Shown: positions 23,480 to 31,855 of the stretch, piece after piece
Layout of the letters: each line of letters starts with the position of its first letter
How positions within the stretch are numbered: the first letter of the stretch is position 1
Made by a program: the position numbers and the translations under genes
Notes under the pieces: generated by a model
Told to the model about the DNA's origin: nothing
What the model saw: only the letters and a program-made list of their open reading frames with translations
Databases searched by the model: none
Origin: JAMXLG01 sp963765935
GTDB lineage: Bacteria; Vulcanimicrobiota; Vulcanimicrobiia; Vulcanimicrobiales; Vulcanimicrobiaceae
DNA: 64,000 bases
Reading direction: 5' to 3'
NCBI GenBank assembly: GCA_963765935.1
Contig: CAVXXX010000003.1
Location: 124,001 to 188,000, forward strand

Positions 23480-24767
23480 GCTGCATCTGCGGGCGACGGC
23501 GCCTGCGATGCGCAACCGGGACGGCCGAGGCAAGTAACATGATGACGTTGCCGACCATCAATTCATAAACCACCGCCTGCAGCGTCGGATGTACGAGCGC
23601 GATGAATGCAAGCGTCGCGAATGTTGCGACGAACAGGGGCAACGACAAATCCCAACCGGTGCGTCGCAATGCGCGTACGAGCAAATCGTCGTCGTCATCG
23701 CGAGCAACGCCATCGCCAACCCATAGATCGGGAAGTAACGGCAACGCGGCATCGTAGTTGTGCCCCGCGAGCGCATGCAGCAACAGACTCCCGGCGAGGT
23801 GATAGAGCAGTACGCCGATTGCGGCAACTGCAGCGACAAAGGCAAGCGACAAGCCACAATGAGCCGCGCGTCCGTTCACCGAGCGCGTGCCGGTGCGTCG
23901 CCTGCGGAATCAACACGGTCGGCACGAATCCGACGAAATACAACAACATTTTTCCGCAAAGTGACGCGATCGAGTAGAGACCTGCATCATGCGAAGGGAA
24001 AAAATGCTTGACGATGATGACATCACCGAATCCAATGACGGTCATGGTAATCGTCAGCGACACAGCACCCGCGCTCGTCGCCAGAATGCGTCTCCAATCA
24101 AGCTTGATCGATGCGCCGGTGAACCGTGCGATAGCGACGCGCAAGGGGAAGCGCGATCATCACCGCGCCGACCACCATGCCGAAACAGAAACGCGCCCAC
24201 TCCGCCGTAATACCGTCAAGCCCGCAAGACTCAGAAGCACGACGATTGCGCCGACTTTTGTGATTCCCTCGCCTGCCAAGCTGACAAGCCGTAGCCCGCG
24301 TAGTCGTGCAGCGCCTTGACCGATCGCGCGCATGCGTTCCGAGAAAGATACCGATCGCCGACATGACGCCGACGATCGGGAGCTGCCCATGCCGGCACGT
24401 GCAAGAAATGCGCCCAAGCGGAATCGCGAGAACGCAAGCCGGCCGCAACATAAATAACGCCGCAGAGCGCCGAACCGCGCACGATGAAGTCGATCAAGCC
24501 GCGCACGTGCGAGTCATCGTGAAGCGCGCGAAACTCCGCAGCATATTTCGCGACGACGGTAGTCAACAAGCGAAGCGGCATCACGGCAAACGTATACCGA
24601 GATCAACGCGTAGAACCCGCCGTAGTCGGCTACGCCGAGACGGCGGCTCGCGATCGCGTGGAAGACGAAGCCTCCGACGCTCAAAAGCATACTGGCGGCG
24701 AACACGATCGCGCTCGCACTAAAAATGGAACGTGTTGAGAATTTGCCGGCGGTGTCGTTCGCTGTCA
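23480..24767 (-). pseudogene. Polysaccharide flippase (Wzx/MATE-like), shredded by frameshifts
   Basis: The parts of a multi-spanning oligosaccharide flippase are all present in order but spread over three frames. Beginning at 24767 come FASMLLSVGGFVFHAIASRRLG-like helix 1, then LRLLTTVVAKYAAEFRAL, IVGVMSAIGIFLG, GLRLVSLAGEGITKVGAIVV, a WARFCFGMVVGAVMIALP helix, then ATSAGAVSLTITMTVIGFGD, FVAAVAAIGVLLYHLAGSLL and FVATFATLAFIALVHPTLQ. I count at least six frame changes in 1.3 kb. No single frame encodes a working transporter. This is either a decayed gene or a badly assembled stretch; the adjacent rfbC shows the same damage while genes on both sides are intact. Confidence 0.8.
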
Positions 24768-24809
24768 TGGAGCAGCAGGCTACGACGCCGTGCGCGACGC
24801 AGTCCCGGC

Positions 24810-25407
24810 ATGCGCGAATCGGCGGCGGCGAACTACGAAACATGGACGTTTCCACGCACGTGGATTCCCGGCGTCTTGCGCATCGTCCCGAACGTCTTTC
24901 GCGACGAACGCGGCTATTTCAAAGAGACGTTTTCCGCTTCGCGCTACGCGGCAGGCCGGGATTGCGAAGCGTTCGTCCAAGATAACGTATCGCTTTCGAA
25001 GCGCGGAACACTGCGCGGCTTGCACGGCGACCGGCGCATGGCAAAACTCGTGCAGGTCCTTGCAAGGATCGGCCTTCGACGTCATCGTCGACATCCGCCA
25101 CGGAAGTCCAACGTATCGGCAAATGGCTCGGCGTACGAGCTCGACGCAGATTCGCACGACGCAAGTCTACATTCCGGCCGGTTGCCTGCACGGCTTTCTT
25201 GCGCTAGAAGACAACACGATGCTCTCGCTACAAGCAGACGGCGGAGTACGACCCTGCGTCCGAGATCGGCGTCGCGTGGAACGACCCCGATCTGGGCGAT
25301 CGAATGGCCGCTTCGGCGGAATGGAGCCGCTGCTCAGCCCGAAAGACGCAGCGAACCCGACGCTGCGCGAACTGCGGCCTCCTGTAACAAACAGCGAATA
25401 CCCGTAG
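24810..25407 (+). pseudogene. rfbC: dTDP-4-dehydrorhamnose 3,5-epimerase, frameshifted
   Basis: The frame opens with WTFPRTWIPGVLRIVPNVFRDERGYFKETF and TLRGLH, classical RfbC. It then changes frame repeatedly: AFDVIVDIRHGSPTYRQ in a second frame, then a short third-frame piece, QVYIPAGCLHGFLALED back in the second, TAEYDPASEIGVAWNDPDLG in the third, and LLSPKDAANPTLREL at the end. At least five shifts occur in 600 bases. The conserved order of motifs shows a former or true epimerase acting between RfbB and RfbD. The upstream end overlaps the divergent flippase remnant by nothing; only about 40 bases separate them. Confidence 0.85.
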
Positions 25408-25443
25408 TACCACGAGCCAGAGGGACACGAGAAAACGAGAGGG

Positions 25444-26079
25444 ATGGCCATCGAGGCTCAGAGCGACGAAGCTCTAGTCCGGCGCATCCGCGACGGCGAA
25501 ACAGAAATGTTCGCCGAGCTGGTGGACCGGTACAAACGCGGCATCGCAAACTTCATCGGAGCAAGCGTTCGCGGCTCCGCCGATGTGTCGGATCTCTCGC
25601 AGGAGACGTTCTTGCGGGCATACGCGCACTTGGGCACGTTCAACCCGCAACTCGGTAGATTCTCGACGTGGATCTACCAAATCGCGCGCAATGTGGTTCG
25701 CACGCACCTGGGTAAGTCGCTCCGGCGGCCGGTCACCCAGGAGCTTCCGGAAGATCAAACGCTCGAGAACGCGCTCCCCGATCCCGCTGAAGAATCGGAT
25801 CCGGCGGGCGGGATCCTGCGCCGCGAGGCCGAGCGCGAACTGCGCGAAGCGCTCGCGGAACTTCCGGAACGGACGAGGACGGTCTTGGCACTTCGATACT
25901 TCGACAACATGGAATACCACACGATCGCGAGCACGCTCGGGCTCTCGCTCGGCAACGTCAAGACCTTGATTCACCGCGGCAAGATCGCACTCGCAAAGAA
26001 AATGCAAGAACGCGAAGAGCGCGCTCGCGCGGCGAGCGTAAACGAACGGGGAGGGCATCGTGCGTTGCTCCTCGTGTGA
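25444..26079 (+). CDS. ECF-type RNA polymerase sigma factor
   Basis: This 211-residue protein has sigma region 2 (about 25-95: FAELVDRYKRGIANFI, DVSDLSQETFLRAYAHLGTF, FSTWIYQIARNVVRTHLG) and region 4 (about 130-190: ALAELPERTRTVLALRYFDNMEYHTIASTLGLSLGNVKTLIHRGK), without region 3, which defines an extracytoplasmic-function sigma. The C-terminal 20 residues are basic and variable. It overlaps the anti-sigma gene downstream by 20 bases, so the pair is translationally coupled, as usual for ECF sigma factors held by a membrane anti-sigma. The regulon is unknown. Confidence 0.93.
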   Translation: MAIEAQSDEALVRRIRDGETEMFAELVDRYKRGIANFIGASVRGSADVSDLSQETFLRAYAHLGTFNPQLGRFSTWIYQIARNVVRTHLGKSLRRPVTQELPEDQTLENALPDPAEESDPAGGILRREAERELREALAELPERTRTVLALRYFDNMEYHTIASTLGLSLGNVKTLIHRGKIALAKKMQEREERARAASVNERGGHRALLLV

Positions 26080-26611
26080 GATTCTCCTGGACCGTTATGT
26101 TGAAGCGACGCTTCCGCCGCGCCAAATGACCGCGGTGTCCGCGCATCTGAAGACGTGCGATACCTGCGCCGCTCTCGTTAACGAGCTGCGCGTCGTCGAC
26201 GGGTTGATGTCGACGACTAAGAGCGTCGATCTTCCCGCGAATTTTACGTTCGCCGTTATGGCGGAAGCACGAACGATGCCGGTCGCGGTCGAGCGCCGGT
26301 TGTCGGTCTGGTCGCTCCTGATCTTTTATCTCGTCGCTGCGTGGATTGCGCTGAGCGGCGGTTTTGCGCTCTTTGGCCCGCGGCTTGCGTTCCTAGAGCG
26401 CGCGTTTGCCCCGATTTGGTCGGGGGCCGGTAACATCGTTGCGGCAATTGCCGGAATTGCTCACGGCGTTGGACCTGCCGCGCCGGCCGTTGTGGCTGGC
26501 GTCAGCTTCGTGTTGTTCGTCGACGTGTTCCTCGCCGGCGCGCTTATCTTCTTCTATCGATCCGTACGCCCGCGCTTGGCTGCGGTACTTGCACGTTCGG
26601 AGGCCTCATGA
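26060..26611 (+). CDS. Membrane anti-sigma factor with zinc-finger (ZAS/zf-HC2) domain
   Basis: A GTG at 26060 starts a 183-residue protein. The N-terminal ZAS domain (about 1-45) has Cys residues in RCSSCEILLDRYVE and the H-x-x-x-C-x-x-C of HLKTCDTCAAL, the zinc site that holds the sigma factor. Three hydrophobic segments follow (about 83-105, 120-140 and 142-165), anchoring it in the inner membrane. It would release the upstream ECF sigma on an envelope signal. Its stop overlaps the start of the next gene by 4 bases. Confidence 0.9.
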   Translation: MRCSSCEILLDRYVEATLPPRQMTAVSAHLKTCDTCAALVNELRVVDGLMSTTKSVDLPANFTFAVMAEARTMPVAVERRLSVWSLLIFYLVAAWIALSGGFALFGPRLAFLERAFAPIWSGAGNIVAAIAGIAHGVGPAAPAVVAGVSFVLFVDVFLAGALIFFYRSVRPRLAAVLARSEAS

Positions 26612-27471
26612 AAAGAACGCATTTGTTTGCCCTCACGCTTATCGCTGCGTTCTTCGCCGTAACGTTTGCAACGACAGGCATAGCGCAAGCGGCCGCGCGC
26701 AGCATCTATCACGGCGGAACGTATGTTGGTTCCGTCGTCGTCGAACCGGGACAAGTGGTCGAAGGCGATATCAACGTTCTCGCCGGAGACGCCACGATCG
26801 AAGGTACCGTTGACGGTGATGTGAACGTCGTGGGCGGCAGCATTATCATGCAAGGCGGCGTCATCAACGGCCAGCAACACTACGTGAGCAATGACGTCAC
26901 TCAAAGTGTCGTTCCGTGGGTTCCGTCGCATTCAGCGGGCGTGGACGCGTACGCGCCCGATCATCGCATGTGGTGGCGTGTCGCGTGGGATGTCGTCGTG
27001 TTGCTCTTCTTCTTGATCTTCCCGCTCCGGACGCGCATGGCGGTCGGACGGCTGGAACAACATCCGGCGATGGCAACAGGTGCGGGACTCTTCGGATGGG
27101 TCGCCGTGATTCCGCTCGCAGTCTTGCTCGCAATTACCGTCGTCTTGATCCCGTTGATCTTCGTGGAATTCGTGCTGCTTACCGCATCCGTCTTCATCGG
27201 CACGGCGGCGCTCGCGCTGCTCGTCGGGCGGCGCTTCTATGAGTTGCTCTCGCCCAACGCCACGCCCACGCCCCTCGTAGCATTGGTCCTCGGACTGACG
27301 CTCCTGACAGCCGCCCAATTGGTGCCGGTAGTCGGCGTCCTCGTGACGTTGCTGACAGCACTCGTGGGACTCGGCGCGGTGATGCTGACGTTTGTACCCG
27401 AGACGCCCTCGGCACCGGGCACCATTCCGCCGCGGCCGACGATAGGCGGACCCCCGATGCCCGTCGGCTAA
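26608..27471 (+). CDS. Secreted/membrane protein with bactofilin-like polymer repeat and membrane helices
   Basis: This 287-residue protein has a signal peptide (ending AQAAA), then a short beta-helix-like repeat region (about 35-90: VVEPGQVVEGDINVLAGDATIEGTVDGDVNVVGGS), which resembles bactofilin/polymer-forming cytoskeletal repeats. Four or so membrane helices then run from about 125 to 260, and the tail is Pro-rich. The repeat region should lie outside the inner membrane. Coupling to the sigma/anti-sigma pair (4-base overlap) suggests a target or sensor of the ECF system. No enzymatic motif is seen. Confidence 0.8.
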   Translation: MKRTHLFALTLIAAFFAVTFATTGIAQAAARSIYHGGTYVGSVVVEPGQVVEGDINVLAGDATIEGTVDGDVNVVGGSIIMQGGVINGQQHYVSNDVTQSVVPWVPSHSAGVDAYAPDHRMWWRVAWDVVVLLFFLIFPLRTRMAVGRLEQHPAMATGAGLFGWVAVIPLAVLLAITVVLIPLIFVEFVLLTASVFIGTAALALLVGRRFYELLSPNATPTPLVALVLGLTLLTAAQLVPVVGVLVTLLTALVGLGAVMLTFVPETPSAPGTIPPRPTIGGPPMPVG

Positions 27472-27485
27472 TACCCGTCGAAGCT

Positions 27486-28694
27486 ATGACGACGGTATCT
27501 CGCGCGGCGAAATTCGCCGAACGCACAGCTCGATTGCGGGCCTCAACCATCCGTGAGATGCTGAAGGTCACCCAACAACCCGACGTCATCTCCTTCGGCG
27601 GCGGGCTGCCGGCGCCGGAGCTCTTCCCGACTCGCGAGATTGCGGAATGCACGGCCGAGGTGATGGACGAATACGGCGCGGCCGCGCTCCAATACGGCGT
27701 CACCGAAGGCATTCCGGAAATGCGCACGTGGGTGGCCGATCGCCTTTCGACGCGCCTCGAAAAGTTGTTCGACCCGAGCGAGATTTTGATCGTCAACGGT
27801 TCGCAGCAGGGCCTCGATTTGATCGGAAAGATTCTGCTCGATCCCGGCGATCACGTCGTGCTAGAGAATCCCTCGTACCTCGGTGCGATTCAAGCATTCG
27901 ATGCCTACCAAGCGCGCTATCTAACAGTAGAGACCGATGAAGACGGCGTCGTGCCCGAGTCGTTGGAACGCCTCCTCGAGCACGCCGATCCGTTCCCGAA
28001 GTTTCTCTATCTGGTTCCCAACTTTCAAAACCCGACGGGCCGTACGCTTTCGGCAAACCGGCGTGAAGCGCTCGTGCGTATCTGTGAAGAGTTCGATCTT
28101 CCCATCGTCGAGGACGACCCGTACGGTGAGTTGCGCTTCGAAGGCGAGCATCTTCCGTCGCTGATCTCGCTTGCAAAAACCGCTTGCGTTATTTACTCGG
28201 GAACCGGCAGCAAGATCATGGCGCCCGGACTGCGCGTAGCGTGGCTTGCAATTCCCGATCACGAAGTGCGCGAAAAAATTGCTCTCGCCAAGCAAGGAAC
28301 GGATTTACAGACCGGATCCCTTGCCCAGTACGTCTTTCATCGCTACGCGAACAAGCGCCACGCCTTCGAAGCGCATGTGGAACGCATCATTCAAACGTAC
28401 GCACATCGCCGCGACGTGATGGTGGAGGCACTTTCGGAGATGATGCCGCCCGGCGTGCATTTCAATCGTCCCGACGGCGGCATGTTCTTGTGGGCGTCGG
28501 TTGACGGCGTCGATACGGAAGAGCTTCTGAAACTCTCGGCCCAAGAGAAAGTGGTCTTCGTCCCCGGCGTTAGTTTCTATCCGGGCCGCGACGTTCACGA
28601 CGGAATGCGCCTGAACTTCTCCAACGCCTCGGAAGAGAAGATCCAAGAAGGCATCCTGCGTTTGGCCGCCGCAGTTCGCGATTTCAAGCGATAA
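27486..28694 (+). CDS. PLP-dependent aminotransferase (2-aminoadipate/LysN-like, class I)
   Basis: This 402-residue fold-type I aminotransferase has PDVISFGGGLPAPELFP at the N-terminus, YGVTEGIPEMR, NPTGRTLS (about 182-189), the Asp of VEDDPYGELRF, the Schiff-base lysine in SGTGSKIMAPGLRVAW (about 240) and the C-terminal RLNFSNA arginine. This is the family that includes LysN-type 2-aminoadipate and aromatic/multisubstrate transaminases. No GntR DNA-binding domain is fused, so it is not a MocR regulator. It starts 14 bases after the bactofilin-like gene. Confidence 0.9.
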   Translation: MTTVSRAAKFAERTARLRASTIREMLKVTQQPDVISFGGGLPAPELFPTREIAECTAEVMDEYGAAALQYGVTEGIPEMRTWVADRLSTRLEKLFDPSEILIVNGSQQGLDLIGKILLDPGDHVVLENPSYLGAIQAFDAYQARYLTVETDEDGVVPESLERLLEHADPFPKFLYLVPNFQNPTGRTLSANRREALVRICEEFDLPIVEDDPYGELRFEGEHLPSLISLAKTACVIYSGTGSKIMAPGLRVAWLAIPDHEVREKIALAKQGTDLQTGSLAQYVFHRYANKRHAFEAHVERIIQTYAHRRDVMVEALSEMMPPGVHFNRPDGGMFLWASVDGVDTEELLKLSAQEKVVFVPGVSFYPGRDVHDGMRLNFSNASEEKIQEGILRLAAAVRDFKR

Positions 28695-28708
28695 GAAGGA
28701 GTAACACC

Positions 28709-29182
28709 GTGCCTTGTTACGTGACCGGTATCGTGCCGACAAGCGACGTCTCCGAACTCGAGAAAGTCCTCGGCGGCGTTCCGAACATCGACCACTCGAA
28801 GCTCTCCGTTATTACGCGTGAAGCGCCGACTGAAGAACACGACGAGTCATTCCTGAATTTCATCCATCCCGGACAATCGATCTCCGGCGATGATTTCGGC
28901 AGTTTGGCGGGCATGGACACGGCAATCATGACAAGCGGCGGCGGCACGGGAGTTCCCGGGATCGGCCGAAGCGGCAGCGGCATGGATTTTCTTCACAGTG
29001 AATACGTCGCCGCGGAGATCGGGATATTGCCGATTCCCGACGATGAGCGCGCAAACTACAACGATGCCTTGGACGAAGGCCGTGTCGTCATCGCGTACCA
29101 GTGCGCCGATGCCGACAGTGCGGCGATCGAAGCGGCCTTACATCAAGCCGGCGTGCATAGAATCAAAACCTACCGGAACTAG
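28709..29182 (+). CDS. Hypothetical protein
   Basis: This 157-residue protein starts at GTG 28709 behind a good AAGGAG. It has no signal peptide or membrane segment. An N-terminal segment begins MPCYVTGIVPTSDVSELEKV, a central glycine/serine-rich linker (about 70-95) includes TSGGGTGVPGIGRSGSG, and a C-terminal alpha/beta segment contains GRVVIAYQCADADSAAIEAALHQAGVHRIKTYR, which looks like a small ferredoxin-like or ACT-like fold. The whole resembles small stress-protein-like folds but no family is assigned. It is 14 bases after the aminotransferase and ends convergent with the methyltransferase gene, overlapping it by 4 bases. Confidence 0.75.
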   Translation: MPCYVTGIVPTSDVSELEKVLGGVPNIDHSKLSVITREAPTEEHDESFLNFIHPGQSISGDDFGSLAGMDTAIMTSGGGTGVPGIGRSGSGMDFLHSEYVAAEIGILPIPDDERANYNDALDEGRVVIAYQCADADSAAIEAALHQAGVHRIKTYRN

Positions 29183-30066
29183 CGCACCCGGCCGACGGGA
29201 AACGGTCCGTACCCCGGCGCGGCAAGCGCAACTGCCTTCGCTGCGAGACGCGTTAGAGAGCGACCGCGGATGGGCAGACGCGAACCGACATACCGCCATC
29301 CGGCCCACGTGTACGTCGAAGGTCCCGCATTGTTGATGCCGGCTTTTTTAAAGAACGCGCGCAACGTCTGCGGCGTCAAGTATTGAATGTGTCCCTCGGG
29401 CATCACATACGGCGTTCCCGGCACGAAGCGCACCAGATTCCAATTACCGGTTTCGATGAACAACAGGCCGCCGGGCTTCACCAGTCTCGTGACGGATCGA
29501 AGAAACTCGGTCGGCGAAACGGTATGCTCGATGACCTCGACGGCCGTTACGATATCATACTGACGTCCACTACCATACAGTTCGTCGGGCGTTTGCGCTG
29601 CAATGGGCGTCCCGTACGAAGCGCTTATGCTTCTCGAAAATGACGACGCATCAAATCCGAACGCATCTGCACCCGCGCGTCGAAGCGCCCGCACCAGTCC
29701 ACCAGATCCGCAACCGACATCTAACGCGGAGGCTCCACGAAGGCCGCCGTAGACCTCCGAAAGCGTTTGTAATTCATCCCGGTATGTCGAGAGAACGTTC
29801 TCATCCGCAACGCGCTCCGCGTAACGTACGGTCCGATCGAAGCCTAGCCCGTTGTAGTATGCCTCATCGTACAAGCTATCTAAGGCGATGTCGTTTAAGC
29901 GCGGATTGACGTACACGTGCGTGCAACGACGACATCGAACGATCGAGAATTCGTGATCGTAGATCACTGCTCGCTTGCGCATCAATGTTCGAGTGCTGTC
30001 GCTACCGCAAAGATCGCAGGTAACATAGACCAGATCGTTGGCGGCAAGCTTGGGGAGGGTTACGAT
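29179..30066 (-). CDS. Zinc-ribbon SAM-dependent methyltransferase (sugar or glycan)
   Basis: The methyltransferase domain has ALDVGCGSGGLVRALRRAG (motif I) and EVIEHTVSPTEFLRSVTRLVKPGG. The first methionine-type codon in the obvious frame (TTG 29985) would cut the zinc finger: just upstream, in frame, VTCDLCGS plus RCRRC form a C-x-x-C...C-x-x-C ribbon seen in deoxysugar methyltransferases of this type. The only well-placed Shine-Dalgarno (AGGAG at 30078-30074) is 7 bases before an ATC (30066), suggesting either a rare ATC start or a G-to-C error in an ATG. From ATC the protein is 295 residues. It follows rfbA on the same strand and is probably co-transcribed. Confidence 0.75.
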   Translation of the reverse strand: MVTLPKLAANDLVYVTCDLCGSDSTRTLMRKRAVIYDHEFSIVRCRRCTHVYVNPRLNDIALDSLYDEAYYNGLGFDRTVRYAERVADENVLSTYRDELQTLSEVYGGLRGASALDVGCGSGGLVRALRRAGADAFGFDASSFSRSISASYGTPIAAQTPDELYGSGRQYDIVTAVEVIEHTVSPTEFLRSVTRLVKPGGLLFIETGNWNLVRFVPGTPYVMPEGHIQYLTPQTLRAFFKKAGINNAGPSTYTWAGWRYVGSRLPIRGRSLTRLAAKAVALAAPGYGPFPVGRVR

Positions 30067-30093
30067 AGCCCTGCTCCTATTTTCGATGAGAAG

Positions 30094-30825
30094 TTAAAAA
30101 ACGTTTGGCTTTCGCTGTTGCGCGACGAGTTGTGCGGCGCGAAAGAGCGACTCGAATTGACCTGCATCGGTCCACCAACCGGATAGCACGTCGTAACATA
30201 AATCGCCTGATGAGATATAAGCATTATTGACGTCTGTGATCTCGAGCTCGCCCCGCGCTGAGGGCTGCAGCTCCTTGCAAAAGTCGAACACGCGACGATC
30301 GTACATATAGATGCCCGTAACGACGTACCTACTTTTCGGCGTTATCGGCTTCTCTTCGATTTTGATAATGCGCCCGTTCTCGATCTGCGCAACACCGAAG
30401 CGTTCGGGATCGTGCACCTCCTTCAGCAGGAGTCTTGCCCCGGAATCCTGATTTTGAAATTTTTTTACGTACGGAGAGATATCGTCTTCGATGATGTTGT
30501 CACCGAGAATGACCACCACCCGTTCGCCCTCAGCGAAGTGCTCGCACAAGCGAAGCGCATCGGCTATCCCGCCTTCTCCCTCTTGGTACGTGTAATAGAT
30601 ATCCTTCAGACCGAACTCACGCCCGTTGCCGAGGAGTCGCAGGAAATCGCCGGCCGAGTGTCCGCCCGTCACGATCATGATGTCGTTGATCCCCGCACGA
30701 CATAGCGTCTCGATCGGATAATAGATCATCGGCTTGTCGTAAATCGGTAAGAGGTGTTTGTTTGTCACCTTTGTGAGCGGTCGAAGCCGAGAGCCGAGGC
30801 CACCGGCAAGAACTATTCCCTTCAA
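30094..30825 (-). CDS. rfbA: Glucose-1-phosphate thymidylyltransferase
   Basis: The nucleotidyltransferase core LKGIVLAGGLGSRLRPLT opens the protein, with KPMIYYPI, LGDNIIEDD (metal-binding Asp), EKP(I)TPKSRYVVTGIYMYD and the GWWTDAGQFE end. It makes dTDP-glucose from glucose-1-phosphate and dTTP, the first step of dTDP-rhamnose synthesis. A TTG at 30825, seven bases beyond the rfbB stop, gives 243 residues; an in-frame codon at 30870 would add 15 unrelated residues overlapping rfbB. The short C-terminus is of the dimeric/short RmlA type. It lies in the order rfbB - rfbA - methyltransferase. Confidence 0.93.
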   Translation of the reverse strand: MKGIVLAGGLGSRLRPLTKVTNKHLLPIYDKPMIYYPIETLCRAGINDIMIVTGGHSAGDFLRLLGNGREFGLKDIYYTYQEGEGGIADALRLCEHFAEGERVVVILGDNIIEDDISPYVKKFQNQDSGARLLLKEVHDPERFGVAQIENGRIIKIEEKPITPKSRYVVTGIYMYDRRVFDFCKELQPSARGELEITDVNNAYISSGDLCYDVLSGWWTDAGQFESLFRAAQLVAQQRKPNVF

Positions 30826-30832
30826 ACGTCCC

Positions 30833-31840
30833 TCATCGGTGTGCGTATTGGCGTCTACAGAAGTCGGCAAAATCGCCTGATTTCAACGGCCGCCACCACG
30901 ACTCGTTATCTCGATACCATTGCACGGTACGGACGAGGCCCGATTCAAACTCCATCGTCGGATTCCATCCCAGGCTGCGTAGTTTTCCCCCCTCGACGGC
31001 GTAACGCCGATCGTGCCCCGGCCGGTCTTGAACGTGACGCACGTGCGTTTGAACGGTGCGCCCGCAAAGTTTCACGAGACGAGAGGTGATGTCGAGGTTC
31101 GACTTGTGATTCCCACCGCTAATGTTGTACGTCTCGCCCACTTCTCCGCGATCGAGTACGTACAGTATTGCACGCGCATGGTCATCCACGTATAGCCAAT
31201 CGCGAATCTGCATGCCGTCTCCGTACAGTGGAACAGTTTCGTCATCGAGGAGATTCGTTATAAACAGAGGGATGAGCTTCTCGGGGTATTGATAGGGACC
31301 ATAGGTATTACTACCGCGAGTAATCATAACGGGGGTGCCGTATGTGTTCCGGTAAGCAAGGACCTGAAGATCGCCCCCGGCCTTACTGGCGGAATAAGGG
31401 CTCCTCGGAGCCAGCATATCGGATTCGGCGGAGAAACCGGTTTGTACGTCCCCATATACTTCGTCCGTCGACACCTGAACGTAGCGAGGGATACCGAATT
31501 CTCGAACGGCTTCTAAGAGGACATGCGTTCCTAAAATATCCGTTTCGAGAAACGCTTTTGGATCGAGAATCGAGCGATCGACATGTGTCTCTGCGGCAAA
31601 GTTGACCACGGCGTCAACTCCGCTCGCGGTTGCACGTCGCACAACGTCATCATCACAGATGGTCCCCCGAATGAAGCGGTAGCGGGGATTCCGTTCAATG
31701 CTCCGCAGATTCTCCGGATTACCCGCATACGTCATCGCATCGAGATTAATGATCTCCGTATCCGGTCGTTCGGCGAGCACGATTCGAATAAACGCTGAAC
31801 CGATGAACCCAAGACCGCCGGTTACAAGCCACTTCTTCAT
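30833..31840 (-). CDS. rfbB: dTDP-glucose 4,6-dehydratase
   Basis: This 335-residue SDR enzyme has the NAD motif TGGLGFIGSAFIR, TDEVYGDV (Thr/Asp/Glu catalytic group), the Y-x-x-x-K pair in SPYSASKAGGD and the RGSNTYGPYQYPEKLIPLF segment. It converts dTDP-glucose to dTDP-4-keto-6-deoxyglucose, the branch point for dTDP-rhamnose. It is intact, followed closely by rfbA on the minus strand. Together with rfbD (22.6 kb) the pathway lacks only a working rfbC here. Confidence 0.96.
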   Translation of the reverse strand: MKKWLVTGGLGFIGSAFIRIVLAERPDTEIINLDAMTYAGNPENLRSIERNPRYRFIRGTICDDDVVRRATASGVDAVVNFAAETHVDRSILDPKAFLETDILGTHVLLEAVREFGIPRYVQVSTDEVYGDVQTGFSAESDMLAPRSPYSASKAGGDLQVLAYRNTYGTPVMITRGSNTYGPYQYPEKLIPLFITNLLDDETVPLYGDGMQIRDWLYVDDHARAILYVLDRGEVGETYNISGGNHKSNLDITSRLVKLCGRTVQTHVRHVQDRPGHDRRYAVEGGKLRSLGWNPTMEFESGLVRTVQWYRDNESWWRPLKSGDFADFCRRQYAHR

Positions 31841-31855
31841 TAGCGTCTCTCCGAC

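Noticed and set aside
25061..25407. Programmed frameshifting as an explanation for rfbC
   Set aside because: The shifts are numerous and in differing directions with no shared slippery sequence, so recoding is not credible.
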